The notes beneath the pieces were generated by a model. That model was given only the letters and a program-made list of their open reading frames with translations. It made no database searches and was not told the DNA's origin. Made by a program: the position numbers and the translations under genes. DNA of 19,541 nt from Oscillospiraceae bacterium. GTDB lineage: Bacteria > Bacillota > Clostridia > Oscillospirales > Ruminococcaceae. This document shows, piece by piece, positions 8,270 through 16,026 of this stretch (its first letter is position 1; each line of letters starts with the position of its first letter). The stretch is from assembly GCA_016303195.1 (NCBI GenBank), contig JAEDMD010000009.1, positions 1-19,541 on the forward strand, in the 5' to 3' direction.

Positions 8270-9569
8270 CTCTATCAAGCTCCTTTTTAAGTGCTTCAAC
8301 TGCTCTGTCTGCATATGCTTCGTATTTCAGTTTCTTGTCCTTTATCTTCATGCCGATATCAGGAAGAATTCCCATATTTGCACCCATTGGCTGGAATTTT
8401 CCGCTGTTGAAGCTGTCGCTGATATAAGCGGAAAGCGCACCTGTCATAGTCTCTCTCGGAAGTTCAATCTGCGGAAGTCCGTTGATCTTCCTTGCCGCCG
8501 CTGTGCCTGCGATTATGCCGCTTGCCGCTGATTCCATGTATCCCTCGACACCTGTTATCTGTCCTGCAAAATAAATATCGGGATGCTGTCTCATGGAGAA
8601 ATCAGAATTCAGCAGTTCGGGGCTGTTGATGAAGGTATTGCGGTGCATAACACCATAGCGCATGAATTCGGCATTTTCAAGACCTGTTATCATTGAGAAT
8701 ACACGCTTCTGCTCGCCGAATTTGAGATTTGTCTGGAATCCAACAAGGTTGAAAAGCGTCCCCTCACTGTTTTCACGGCGAAGCTGAACGACTGCATACG
8801 GCCGTCTGCCTGTGCGTGGATCATCGATACCAACAGGCTTCATCGGGCCGAATCTCATAGTATCCACACCTCGTCTTGCAAGCTCCTCGATGGGCATACA
8901 TCCTTCGTAAACGCTGAACGGATGTGTCTCAAAATCCTTGAGCCGAACTTTTTCCGCACCGATAAGCGCCTCATAAAATGCCATGTATTCTTCCTTGTTC
9001 ATCGGACAGTTGACATAATCCGCATCGCCTCTGCCGTATCTTGAAGCATAGAAAACCTTTTCCTTGTCGAGGCTTTCATAGGTGACGATGGGAGCGGCGG
9101 CATCGTAAAAACTCAGCCCCTCTCCGCAAAGCTCCTTTATCTTCTCAGCCATTGCTCCTGATGTCAGCGGGCCTGTTGCGATAATCACCGTACCTTCGGG
9201 AATTTCGGTAACTTCTCCGCCGATGACTTCAATGAGCGGATGCGACTTTATTTTTTCAGTAACGGCATCGGAGAATTTTTCTCTGTCAACAGCCAGTGCG
9301 CCGCCTGCTTCAACGGAATTTTCCTTTGCACACGGAACTGTCAGCGAGCCGAGCATTTCCATTTCGTATTTAAGCAGTCCTGCGGCAGAGCCAAGTCTTG
9401 CCGCTTTAAGTGAATTTGAGCAGACAAGCTCTGCAAATCCGCTGTATTTATGGGCAGGCGAATACTTTTCGGGCTTCATTTCATAAAGTTTTACATTTAT
9501 CCCATAATTTGCCAACGCCCATGCGGCTTCACAGCCTGCCAGTCCTGCACCTATTACGCTTACTGTCAT
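8259..9569 (-). CDS. trmFO: tRNA (uracil-5-)-methyltransferase TrmFO, folate/FAD-dependent
   Basis: TrmFO makes 5-methyluridine at tRNA position 54 using methylenetetrahydrofolate and reduced FAD, the route used by most Bacillota instead of SAM-dependent TrmA. The 436 residues match the family. The FAD dinucleotide-binding motif GAGLAG is at 7-12. Conserved CSNSLKAAR (Cys50) and EGCMPIEEL (Cys224) correspond to the two cysteines implicated in catalysis in the B. subtilis enzyme. The PMKPVGIDDPRTG block and FQTNLKFGEQKRVF are also present. Its ATG overlaps the topA TGA in an ATGA arrangement (four bases), indicating coupled translation. Downstream it overlaps plsX. Confidence 0.97.
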   Translation of the reverse strand: MTVSVIGAGLAGCEAAWALANYGINVKLYEMKPEKYSPAHKYSGFAELVCSNSLKAARLGSAAGLLKYEMEMLGSLTVPCAKENSVEAGGALAVDREKFSDAVTEKIKSHPLIEVIGGEVTEIPEGTVIIATGPLTSGAMAEKIKELCGEGLSFYDAAAPIVTYESLDKEKVFYASRYGRGDADYVNCPMNKEEYMAFYEALIGAEKVRLKDFETHPFSVYEGCMPIEELARRGVDTMRFGPMKPVGIDDPRTGRRPYAVVQLRRENSEGTLFNLVGFQTNLKFGEQKRVFSMITGLENAEFMRYGVMHRNTFINSPELLNSDFSMRQHPDIYFAGQITGVEGYMESAASGIIAGTAAARKINGLPQIELPRETMTGALSAYISDSFNSGKFQPMGANMGILPDIGMKIKDKKLKYEAYADRAVEALKKELDRVGR

Positions 9570-11647
9570 TTCTTCAACTCTCTTTCATATCCGCAGCCTT
9601 CGTTCTCACAGATGAGTTTTCCCGATTTACCGCCCTTTATGAACAAGGTTTTTCCGCACTGCGGACAAACCTCGGCTGACGGGACATTCCATGTCATGAA
9701 TGTACAATCGGGGTATCCCTCGCATCCGTAGAAGCTCCTGCCCTTCTTTGACTTTTTCAGGAGCATTTTCTTCCCGCATCGTGGGCAGTTTCCGTCAGCT
9801 TCGGTGACGATCTTCTTTGTGTTCCGACAGTCAGGAAATCCCGGACAGGCAAGGAATTTGCCGAATTTGCTGTATTTTATTACCATTTTCTTTCCGCAAA
9901 GCTCGCAGACAACATCGGTTTCCTCATCCGGAACTTTCACACGCTTGCCGTCCATAGCTTCCTCAGCCTTTTTGAGCGTCTCGGAAAAATCGTCATAAAA
10001 CTCATGAAGTGTGCTGACCCAGTCCTTTGCTCCGTGTTCCACTTCATCGAGGTTATTTTCCATCTCAGCGGTAAATTTCGCATCAACGATCTTCTTGAAG
10101 TGATCCTTCATAAGATCGGTGATAACTTCGCCTAAATTAGTGGGTTTCAGCGCTTTTCCCTCATGCTCGACGTAACGTCTTGAAGTGATGGTCGTAATGG
10201 TCGGAGCATAGGTACTCGGTCTGCCGATGCCGTTTTCTTCGAGAGCCTTGATAAGCGATGCTTCGGTAAATCTCGGAGGCGGCTGAGTGAAATGCTGATT
10301 GCCGTTTATGGATTTCAGTTTCAGCTTGTCATCAACTTTGAGTTCGGGGAGCATTTTCTTGCTTCCCTCCTCGGAATCGCTTGATTCCACATAAAGGACC
10401 ATGAATCCCTCAAATTTTACGGAATATCCCGATGCTCTGAAAGTACAGCCGTTCGCCTCGATATCGGCGGAAACAGTGTCAAGGAGAGCGTTTGCCATCT
10501 GGCTTGCGATAAATCTCTCCCATATCAGCTTATAGAGCTTATACTGATCGGAAGTAAGACTGCTCTTTACTCTTTCGGGAGTAAGCTCAGGTGTTGAAGG
10601 ACGGATAGCTTCATGGGCATCCTGAGCGTTGTTCTTGGACTTGTAAGTCCTCGGCTCAGGCGGAAGATAATCCTTGCCGTAAACAGTTTCTATATACTGC
10701 GATGCAGCGGCTTTGGCTTCATCGGATATACGCAGGCTGTCGGTTCTCATATATGTAATAAGACCAACTGCGCCCACACCTTCAACATCAACACCTTCGT
10801 AAAGCTCCTGAGCGGCTTTCATGGTGCGCTTTGCAGTAAAGCTGAGCTTTTTGGAGGCTTCCTGCTGTAAAGTCGAAGTAATGAACGGCGGTGACGGCTG
10901 TTTCTTTGTCACACGCTTTTTAACGCCCGCAACAGTATATTCTGCATTTTCCAGACGCTTCAGAAGTCCGTCAGCCTCAGCCTGATTTGGTATTTCCAGC
11001 TTCTTGCCGTCAACAGCCACCAATGCCGCATCGAAAACCTTTCTCGATGACGGTGCGGTGAATTTGGCATCTATCGACCAGTATTCCTTTGGTACGAACT
11101 GACGTATCTCGTTCTCTCTGTCAACGATAAGACGGACCGCAACCGACTGAACACGGCCTGCTGAAAGTCCACGCTTCACCTTTTTCCAGAGGAACGGGCT
11201 GAGTTCATAGCCGACCAGTCTGTCAAGGATTCGCCTTGCCTGCTGTGCATTTACAAGGTCGATATCTATTTTATGCGGAGAACTCATGCCGTTCTGCACA
11301 CCTGTTTTGGTGATCTCGTTGAAAGCGACACGGTTATTCTCGTTCATGTCCAGTTTGAGCATCTGTGCGATATGCCATGAAATAGCCTCTCCCTCACGGT
11401 CAGGGTCGGTTGCGAGATAAACTTTGTCGCATTTCTTCGCACGTTTTTTCAGTTCCTTGATAACGTCCTCCTTACCTTTCATATCGGTATACTGAGGAGC
11501 AAAATCATTTTCCTTGTCAACGCCCATCTTTGATTTGGGAAGATCACGTACATGACCCATTGAAGCAATGACCTCGTATCCTGGACCGAGGTATTTCTGT
11601 ATGGTTTTTGCCTTTGCAGGCGACTCAACTATAACTAAATCTGACAT
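9566..11647 (-). CDS. topA: DNA topoisomerase I (type IA)
   Basis: Topoisomerase I relaxes negative supercoils by transient single-strand cleavage. The protein has 693 residues. The Toprim domain carries LVIVESPAKAKTI near the N-terminus (Glu8) and the metal-binding TDPDREGE (Asp81, Asp83, Glu87). The catalytic tyrosine is in GLITYMRTDS (Tyr299). Three C-terminal four-cysteine zinc ribbons occupy about 581-685 (CELC..CPGFPDC, CPRC..CEGYPDC, CPQC..CENEGC). The ATG giving MSDLVIVES is preferred over a TTG two codons upstream because it matches the family N-terminus; GGGGA lies about ten bases before it. The topA-trmFO and dprA-topA adjacency is the classic Bacillota order. Confidence 0.98.
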   Translation of the reverse strand: MSDLVIVESPAKAKTIQKYLGPGYEVIASMGHVRDLPKSKMGVDKENDFAPQYTDMKGKEDVIKELKKRAKKCDKVYLATDPDREGEAISWHIAQMLKLDMNENNRVAFNEITKTGVQNGMSSPHKIDIDLVNAQQARRILDRLVGYELSPFLWKKVKRGLSAGRVQSVAVRLIVDRENEIRQFVPKEYWSIDAKFTAPSSRKVFDAALVAVDGKKLEIPNQAEADGLLKRLENAEYTVAGVKKRVTKKQPSPPFITSTLQQEASKKLSFTAKRTMKAAQELYEGVDVEGVGAVGLITYMRTDSLRISDEAKAAASQYIETVYGKDYLPPEPRTYKSKNNAQDAHEAIRPSTPELTPERVKSSLTSDQYKLYKLIWERFIASQMANALLDTVSADIEANGCTFRASGYSVKFEGFMVLYVESSDSEEGSKKMLPELKVDDKLKLKSINGNQHFTQPPPRFTEASLIKALEENGIGRPSTYAPTITTITSRRYVEHEGKALKPTNLGEVITDLMKDHFKKIVDAKFTAEMENNLDEVEHGAKDWVSTLHEFYDDFSETLKKAEEAMDGKRVKVPDEETDVVCELCGKKMVIKYSKFGKFLACPGFPDCRNTKKIVTEADGNCPRCGKKMLLKKSKKGRSFYGCEGYPDCTFMTWNVPSAEVCPQCGKTLFIKGGKSGKLICENEGCGYERELKK

Positions 11648-11661
11648 TTGCAATGTTCCCC

Positions 11662-12933
11662 TTATCTGAATAACTCATACATTTTACCGGGGAGAGATCT
11701 GACAATCCCCAGTATTTCCATTTCCGTAAGCTCTGTCATCAGCTCAGCGGAGTCTATTTCAAGCTGACGGCACAGTTCATCAACATGGAGTTTGTCATTT
11801 TTCAGACATTCCACGATCTTTCGCTGTGTGTCATTCAATTCTTCTGTATTGGTTTCCGACTTGGTGTTTTCCTGCATCGGTGCAGTCTCTTTTTCCTGCG
11901 TCACAGCGGCAGGGATATCCTGCTTGGTACGCTTTCTCGGAATTATGGCGATATCGCCTTTTTCAACGGTTTCAGCGGCTCTGCCCTCCCAGACGATACC
12001 AACATCGTTTGTGCTGAATCCACGGCGGACGCTCTGACGTATCTCCACATCCACACTGCTTCCGAATCTGAAACAATCAAGAACATCTTCACTGCTGTAA
12101 AGTGCCTGAGCGCCGTCACGGAGAAGCTGGATATTTCCGGAAAACCTGCCGTTAAACAGATCAGCGGGCGGAAGCACGAACAGTTCCCTTCCCTGTTCCG
12201 AGGCAAGCCTTGCAGTAATGAGAGAACCGCTTTTCATGGATGCTTCAAAGACTATCGCCGCTCTGCCGAGTGCGGCAAGTATCCTGTTTCTGGCAGGAAA
12301 ATTCTTTGGAAGCGCATGAGTTTCGGGCGGATATTCAGACACGAACACACCGCCGCTTTTAAGTATGATTTCCCTGAACTGCTCATTCGGCTTCGGATAA
12401 TTCACATCCACACCGCATCCCATGATGCAGGCAGTAGGACGATTTTTGTCAGCCGCCGCAAGATGAGTTGCGATATCTATGCCGACTGCAAATCCGCTGA
12501 CGATGACAACATTTTTTGCCGCCAGCTCACTGCATATTGTATTCGCCGCCCTCAGCCCGTAGTCGGAAGCATTTCTCGTGCCAACGGTAGTAACTGTACG
12601 TGTGCCATTGAGACAGGAAATGTTACCTTTATAATAGAGTATGGCAGGGGGATTGAAAAGATGTCTTAGCTGAGACGGATAATCCTTGTGAGAAAAGCCG
12701 ATCACTTCGATGCCTTTTTCACGGCATTTTCCAATGAATGTCTCAGCATCGGACAACTCGGTCTTTCTGAAATTCTCATTTTCCTTTTCAGTGAATCTGA
12801 GGTTCACCGACTGCTCGGTCAAAGCCTGATAAGCCTCCTGAGCATCCTCGAAAAGGCACATGACCTCCCATATTCTGCGGTTTCCCACACCGAAAACCAT
12901 AGTCAGCCACATCCAGTATTTAGTTTCATCCAT
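11662..12933 (-). CDS. dprA: DNA-processing protein DprA
   Basis: DprA loads RecA onto incoming single-stranded DNA during natural transformation. The protein has 423 residues. The Rossmann-like core spans about 75-290: GTRNASDYG, SGFAVGID (146-153), GCGVDVNYPKPN, FPARNRI (212-218), GSLITA (236-241). A long hydrophilic linker (about 300-360) connects to a C-terminal winged-helix domain (about 365-418, NDTQRKIVECL to SLPGKMYELF). The ATG giving MDETKYWMW is chosen because it follows a GGTGAGGA site and because the next candidates are a more upstream ATG without a good site and a TTG. It lies 48 bases after the SpoU gene and 14 bases before topA. DprA is widely conserved, so its presence alone does not prove competence. 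Confidence 0.95.
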   Translation of the reverse strand: MDETKYWMWLTMVFGVGNRRIWEVMCLFEDAQEAYQALTEQSVNLRFTEKENENFRKTELSDAETFIGKCREKGIEVIGFSHKDYPSQLRHLFNPPAILYYKGNISCLNGTRTVTTVGTRNASDYGLRAANTICSELAAKNVVIVSGFAVGIDIATHLAAADKNRPTACIMGCGVDVNYPKPNEQFREIILKSGGVFVSEYPPETHALPKNFPARNRILAALGRAAIVFEASMKSGSLITARLASEQGRELFVLPPADLFNGRFSGNIQLLRDGAQALYSSEDVLDCFRFGSSVDVEIRQSVRRGFSTNDVGIVWEGRAAETVEKGDIAIIPRKRTKQDIPAAVTQEKETAPMQENTKSETNTEELNDTQRKIVECLKNDKLHVDELCRQLEIDSAELMTELTEMEILGIVRSLPGKMYELFR

Positions 12934-12981
12934 ATCCTCACCGCCCCGATTCATTTTAAAATGTTTCAACAGCCCGATAGT

Positions 12982-13761
12982 TTATTTTTTCAGTTCCCAC
13001 ATAAGAATACCTGCCGCCATTGCCGCATTGAGAGAATTTATATTTCCGCTCATGGGAATGGTGATCCTCCTTGTACAGCGGTGTGCGACATCGGATGGCA
13101 GTCCGTTTCCCTCATTGCCGATGAACACAGCCTGTCTGCCGCTGAATACATTATCGGTGACTTTTACCGCATCCTTGTCAATTACAGCCGCAGAAGTCTC
13201 AACACCGTTTTCCTCAAGCATTGAAAAGAGCGTATCTGTGTCGTTTTCGATGGTTATATCCATGCGGAACACCGAGCCCATTGTGGAACGGATGACCTTC
13301 GGGCTGTAAAGGTCACAGCTTCCCGACAGGATAATGCCGTCTATACCGAGAGCATCGGCAGTTCTGATGACCATGCCTACATTTCCGGGATCCTGCAAGC
13401 CGTAAAGTACAACATATCTGCCGTTTTCACGGAATATCAGCTTTTTCTGCTGAGGTATGCGGCAGATAGCAAAAACTCCCTGTGTGCTGTCTGTGGAAGA
13501 AATTTTGTTTCCAAGCTCATTTGAAATAACAAGCATTTTTGTATCGCTCAAATCAGCCTGCAACAATTTTTCGCTGTATTTTTCAGCCTGAGTCTTTGTA
13601 AGGAGCAGATGGGAGACACTTCCGTCCCTGAGTGCGTCCTCGACTATTCTTATTCCCTCCAACACGAATAAGCCGTACTGAAGCCTTTCCTTTTTTGATG
13701 AGGACAGCTTCTGATACAGCTTCACAGTAGGATTATCTTTTGAAGTGATGATATTTTCCAA
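12982..13761 (-). CDS. SpoU/TrmH-family RNA 2'-O-ribose methyltransferase
   Basis: This SPOUT-class enzyme transfers methyl from SAM to a ribose 2'-OH of rRNA or tRNA. The 259 residues comprise an N-terminal substrate-binding domain (about 1-105, containing FVLEGIRIVEDAL) and a trefoil-knot catalytic domain (about 115-257). All three SpoU motifs are visible: DPGNVGMVIRTADA (124-137, conserved Arg133), FIGNEGNGL (213-221) and IPMSGNINSLNAAMAAGIL (235-253). The exact target nucleotide cannot be read from sequence. The start is TTG (MENIITSKDN), seven bases after AGGAGG; no ATG competes. The gene follows the rplT terminator and a perfect 8-bp hairpin in its leader. Placement next to the L20 operon is common in clostridia. 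Confidence 0.93.
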   Translation of the reverse strand: MENIITSKDNPTVKLYQKLSSSKKERLQYGLFVLEGIRIVEDALRDGSVSHLLLTKTQAEKYSEKLLQADLSDTKMLVISNELGNKISSTDSTQGVFAICRIPQQKKLIFRENGRYVVLYGLQDPGNVGMVIRTADALGIDGIILSGSCDLYSPKVIRSTMGSVFRMDITIENDTDTLFSMLEENGVETSAAVIDKDAVKVTDNVFSGRQAVFIGNEGNGLPSDVAHRCTRRITIPMSGNINSLNAAMAAGILMWELKK

Positions 13762-13785
13762 TAATACACCTCCTAAAGGATGGTG

Positions 13786-13808
13786 TCGGGTGCAGATACC
13801 GCACCCGA
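13786..13808 (-). other. Perfect 8-bp hairpin in the leader of the SpoU gene
   Basis: TCGGGTGC (13786-13793) and GCACCCGA (13801-13808) are exact inverted repeats around a seven-base loop. On the minus strand the hairpin is followed by CACCATCC, not a T-run, so it is not an intrinsic terminator. It sits about a dozen bases upstream of the AGGAGGTG ribosome binding site (13767-13774), close enough to affect its accessibility or message stability. Confidence 0.7.
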
Positions 13809-13815
13809 ATCATTT

Positions 13816-13854
13816 CCTAACAAAAACACGCTCTTTAAAATAAGGAGCGTGTTT
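13816..13854 (-). terminator. Intrinsic terminator after rplT
   Basis: On the minus strand AAACACGCTC (13854-13845) pairs perfectly with GAGCGTGTTT (13833-13824) around an 11-base loop, followed by TTGTT, giving a TTTTTGTT run. It begins about ten bases after the rplT stop codon. It ends the infC-rpmI-rplT operon, perhaps incompletely, since no clear promoter is visible before the next gene. Confidence 0.92.
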
Positions 13855-13864
13855 AAAATCTCAA

Positions 13865-14218
13865 TTAAAGAGCAGCCTTAGCCTTGTCAACGATAGCTGT
13901 GAAACCAGCAGCATCATTGATAGCGATCTCGGAAAGCATCTTTCTGTTAAGAGTGATGCCAGCCTTCTTGCAGCCGTTCATGAATGTTGAGTAGTTCATG
14001 CCGTTGATCTTAGCAGCAGCAGAGATTCTTGCGATCCAGAGCTGTCTGAACTGTCTCTTCTTCTGCTTTCTTCCGATGTATGCATACTGGCCTGACTTCA
14101 TTACAGCCTGCTTAGCCATCTTGAAGTGCTTGCTCTTAGCGCCCCAGTAGCCCTTAGCCAGTTTTAAAGTCTTGTTTCTTCTCTTACGAGTCATCATTGC
14201 ACCTTTAATACGTGCCAT
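13865..14218 (-). CDS. rplT: 50S ribosomal protein L20
   Basis: L20 binds 23S rRNA early in large-subunit assembly and in many bacteria represses its own operon by binding mRNA. The 117 residues are the family length. The N-terminus is the strongly basic [28 protein letters not shown] extension, followed by the conserved [21 protein letters not shown] block (residues about 46-66) and a helical C-terminus. A GGAGGT site precedes the ATG. The gene lies 57 bases after rpmI and ends just before an intrinsic terminator. Regulation by the infC leader is expected from the family's known behaviour. Confidence 0.99.
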   Translation of the reverse strand: MARIKGAMMTRKRRNKTLKLAKGYWGAKSKHFKMAKQAVMKSGQYAYIGRKQKKRQFRQLWIARISAAAKINGMNYSTFMNGCKKAGITLNRKMLSEIAINDAAGFTAIVDKAKAAL

Positions 14219-14252
14219 AGTCTTTTACCTCCAAAAATAAAATTACGGGTGA

Positions 14253-14283
14253 ACCTTTATGCTCCGATGCACCTATTAAAGGT
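14253..14283 (-). other. Hairpin at the rpmI-rplT junction
   Basis: ACCTTTA (14253-14259) and TAAAGGT (14277-14283) are perfect 7-bp inverted repeats around a 17-base loop. The element covers the rpmI stop codon and lies upstream of the rplT ribosome binding site. There is no T-run. It could tune translation of rplT relative to rpmI, but the short AT-rich stem could also be chance. Confidence 0.45.
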
Positions 14284-14479
14284 ATGGAACGAGCTTCTTG
14301 ATTGTAGGAGCGTTTGTGCAGTCAGCAACGCCGGCGTTACGAGCGATTCTCTTACGCTTTGTATCCTTCTGAGTGAGTCTGTGTCTCTTGTTAGTGTGCT
14401 GATACTTCACCTTACCGGTTCCTGTAATCTTAAAACGCTTCTTAGCGCCTGAGTGAGTTTTAACCTTTACCTTTGCCAT
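14276..14479 (-). CDS. rpmI: 50S ribosomal protein L35
   Basis: L35 is a small basic large-subunit protein, almost always encoded between infC and rplT. The 67 residues begin [20 protein letters not shown], the family's hallmark N-terminus, and contain the basic [14 protein letters not shown] block. The ATG at 14479 follows AAGGAGGATC at ideal spacing. An upstream in-frame start ([10 protein letters not shown]) would sit inside infC and is rejected. It lies 13 bases after the infC stop. Confidence 0.98.
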   Translation of the reverse strand: MAKVKVKTHSGAKKRFKITGTGKVKYQHTNKRHRLTQKDTKRKRIARNAGVADCTNAPTIKKLVPYL

Positions 14480-14492
14480 TGTATGATCCTCC

Positions 14493-15011
14493 TTACTTAG
14501 CCGCCTTTGGAGCAACGAACATTACAATGCTTCGTCCTTCCATTTTAGCGGGCTTATCCACAGTGCCGACAGCTGAAACTGCTTCCTTGAAACGCTCAAG
14601 CAGCTCTTCACCGAGCTGTGGGTGTGCAATTGCTCTTTTGCGGAATCTGACTGAGACCTTGAGTTTGTCTCCGCCCTCTAAGAATTTAGTGGCCTGATTC
14701 ACCTTTGTCTCGAAATCGTGGGTATCAATAGTAGAGAACATTCTGATCTCCTTGATAGCGACGGTCTTCTGATTCTTTCTTGCTTCCTTTTCACGCTTCT
14801 GCTGTTCAAAGCAATACTTTCCGTAGTCCATGATACGGCATACGGGCGGTGTTGCCTGCGGAGCGATCTTTACAAGGTCAAGATCCTTATCATAAGCCAT
14901 CTGCTGAGCTTCCTTTGCTGATAATACACCGAGCTTTGTTCCGTCAGCGTCTATTACGAGGATCTCCTTATCACGTATCTCCTCGTTTATCTGCAGTTCC
15001 TGTTTGCTAAT
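14493..15011 (-). CDS. infC: Translation initiation factor IF-3, ATT start
   Basis: IF-3 binds the 30S subunit, prevents premature 50S joining and proofreads start codons and initiator tRNA. The 172 residues include the N-domain ([15 protein letters not shown]), the signature around [12 protein letters not shown], a Lys/Glu-rich linker helix ([15 protein letters not shown]) and the C-domain ([18 protein letters not shown]). The start is taken as ATT (15011-15009): GGAGG lies nine bases before it, the next residues match the usual IF-3 N-terminus, and no ATG or GTG is suitably placed. A TTG two codons upstream would be too close to the ribosome binding site. A rare AUU start on infC is well established in E. 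coli and lets IF-3 repress its own synthesis. The gene heads the infC-rpmI-rplT operon. Confidence 0.96.
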   Translation of the reverse strand: MSKQELQINEEIRDKEILVIDADGTKLGVLSAKEAQQMAYDKDLDLVKIAPQATPPVCRIMDYGKYCFEQQKREKEARKNQKTVAIKEIRMFSTIDTHDFETKVNQATKFLEGGDKLKVSVRFRKRAIAHPQLGEELLERFKEAVSAVGTVDKPAKMEGRSIVMFVAPKAAK

Positions 15012-15018
15012 CGTCAAG

Positions 15019-15025
15019 CACCTCC
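15019..15025 (-). promoter_or_regulatory. Shine-Dalgarno that fixes the infC ATT start
   Basis: GGAGGTG on the minus strand (15025 to 15019), followed by CTTGACG and then ATT (15011). The GGAGG-to-ATT spacing of nine bases is normal, whereas the TTG inside the spacer would be about two bases away. Confidence 0.85.
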
Positions 15026-15040
15026 AAGCAAAATTTTGAT

Positions 15041-15076
15041 AAAACAAAAATGAGTGCAGAAAATATCCGCACTCAT
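15041..15076 (-). terminator. Intrinsic terminator in the infC leader (attenuator)
   Basis: On the minus strand ATGAGTGC (15076-15069) pairs perfectly with GCACTCAT (15057-15050) around an 11-base loop, followed by TTTTGTTTT (15049-15041). It lies between the promoter and the infC ribosome binding site, about 30 bases before the start codon. An intrinsic terminator in this place implies conditional read-through, as in L20-controlled leaders of Bacillota. Confidence 0.9.
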
Positions 15077-15180
15077 ACAATACATCTATAAAACTCTTTT
15101 TCAAGAGCCTCATTAACATATTGACCGTTTCAGCATAGCCCGACGGTGAGAACGCATAGTTCTGCTTTGTTTACTTTGAT

Positions 15181-15209
15181 ATTATATACCCTTTTCCGCA
15201 TTTTGTCAA
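15181..15209 (-). promoter_or_regulatory. Perfect-consensus sigma-A promoter for infC operon
   Basis: On the minus strand TTGACA (15209-15204) and TATAAT (15186-15181) are separated by exactly 17 bases, matching the vegetative consensus at all twelve positions. Transcription should start near 15173-15175. Such a strong promoter fits an operon whose output is limited downstream by attenuation. Confidence 0.93.
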
Positions 15210-15297
15210 GCGTCAGCCGTATTTTTGTCATCCTGCACAATATCATTCAAGGTATAAGCAGATTATTTGCACAGATGTACAGTAACAGAAGCCGTCA

Positions 15298-15930
15298 TCA
15301 TTTCTTTTCTTCTTTCTTCACTTTCTTTTTCAGCTTTTTAAGTTCATCCCATATTGCAGATCTGACCTTGTATTTTTTCGGCTTTTCGAGGATATCCTGC
15401 TCTTTTTCATCAAAGAAGCATTCCACCGTATCTTCATCTGTCTCCACTTCACAAGCCGCAGGAATACACAGCGGAGGATACATCACGCACCACCAGTTAT
15501 GGCCTTTCGCCTCGCCTATCTCCACTCGCAGAGCCTTATAATTTCCTTTCGGCATAGTCATTTCGCCATACTGCCGCTCGTCGAAATCCATATCCGTAAG
15601 ACTTGCCCTGACATTGTAATTACATCCATATTCCTCCAATGTCAGTTCGGAAAGAATTTCTATATCTTCAAGGCGCTTTTCAGCTAATTCTTCTGCTTCA
15701 TCAAGATCGTCCGCTCCCGAAAGCATACCGCTTTCAAGTATCGCATCCCTTACCTTTATCTTCATCCGCTGGTCGAATTCGCTGTCGGAATTTGCGAGAA
15801 TATGCAGTCTCAGGACGTTCCCACGCAGTTTGTCAAGGGCTATTCCGCTTTCGATGAATGAAGCCGCATTTGATATAAGTATAGCAAGGATCAGTCCCGA
15901 TGTCAATATAAAAAATAAATGTTTTTTCAT
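15298..15930 (-). CDS. spoIIR: Stage II sporulation protein R
   Basis: SpoIIR is made in the forespore under sigma-F, exported to the intermembrane space, and triggers SpoIIGA to process pro-sigma-E in the mother cell. The 210-residue protein has an N-terminal hydrophobic segment (about 5-25), then LRLHILANSDS (40-50) and KIKVRDAIL (57-65), and the conserved HNWWCVMYPPLC block (144-155). The tail is very Lys-rich. The ATG at 15930 is chosen because GAGGTG lies six bases upstream; a GTG three codons earlier lies inside that site. Two TGA stops are in tandem. It stands alone between the cellulase terminator and the infC promoter. No confident sigma-F promoter was found. Cellulolytic ruminococci are often described as non-sporulating, so its presence is notable. 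Confidence 0.9.
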   Translation of the reverse strand: MKKHLFFILTSGLILAILISNAASFIESGIALDKLRGNVLRLHILANSDSEFDQRMKIKVRDAILESGMLSGADDLDEAEELAEKRLEDIEILSELTLEEYGCNYNVRASLTDMDFDERQYGEMTMPKGNYKALRVEIGEAKGHNWWCVMYPPLCIPAACEVETDEDTVECFFDEKEQDILEKPKKYKVRSAIWDELKKLKKKVKKEEKK

Positions 15931-15985
15931 TTTCTTCACCTCTGCTTAGATTATTGGTAAAGAAAATGAATTTTATACACTGACA

Positions 15986-16022
15986 CAAAAAACTGCCGTC
16001 AGCGCATATGCACCAACGGCAG
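15986..16022 (-). terminator. Strong intrinsic terminator after the GH9 transcript
   Basis: On the minus strand CTGCCGT (16022-16016) pairs with ACGGCAG (15999-15993). Inside, GTGC pairs with GCGC (one G-U) across a small TG/TG internal loop, with an ATAT tip. The stem is followed at once by six T residues (15992-15987). It lies downstream of the 172-bp hairpin element, so that element should be part of the 3' UTR of the cellulase message. Confidence 0.92.
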
Positions 16023-16026
16023 AATA

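Larger units (their letters stand above)
15012..15175 (-). ncRNA. Structured 5' leader of infC-rpmI-rplT, probably an L20 leader
   Basis: The leader of about 165 nt contains, in order of transcription, a GAAC/GTTC hairpin (15150-15162), an ACCGT/ACGGT hairpin (15124-15147), a CTCTT-GAAA-AAGAG tetraloop hairpin (15094-15107) and the intrinsic terminator (15041-15076). CTATGC occurs twice within the first two hairpins. Position and contents fit the Rfam L20 leader family, in which L20 binding to an rRNA-mimicking site promotes termination. I did not recognise the exact L20 site, so the family label is an inference. Confidence 0.7.

Noticed and set aside
11785..12669. Plus-strand open frame of 294 codons
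   Set aside because: Antisense to dprA, which has clear domain motifs; the plus-strand product resembles nothing and has no start signals.
15931..15985. Sigma-F promoter for spoIIR (a GTATA box followed by an AT-rich stretch)
   Set aside because: GTATA is present, but the expected GG-containing -10 box is not found at the right distance.
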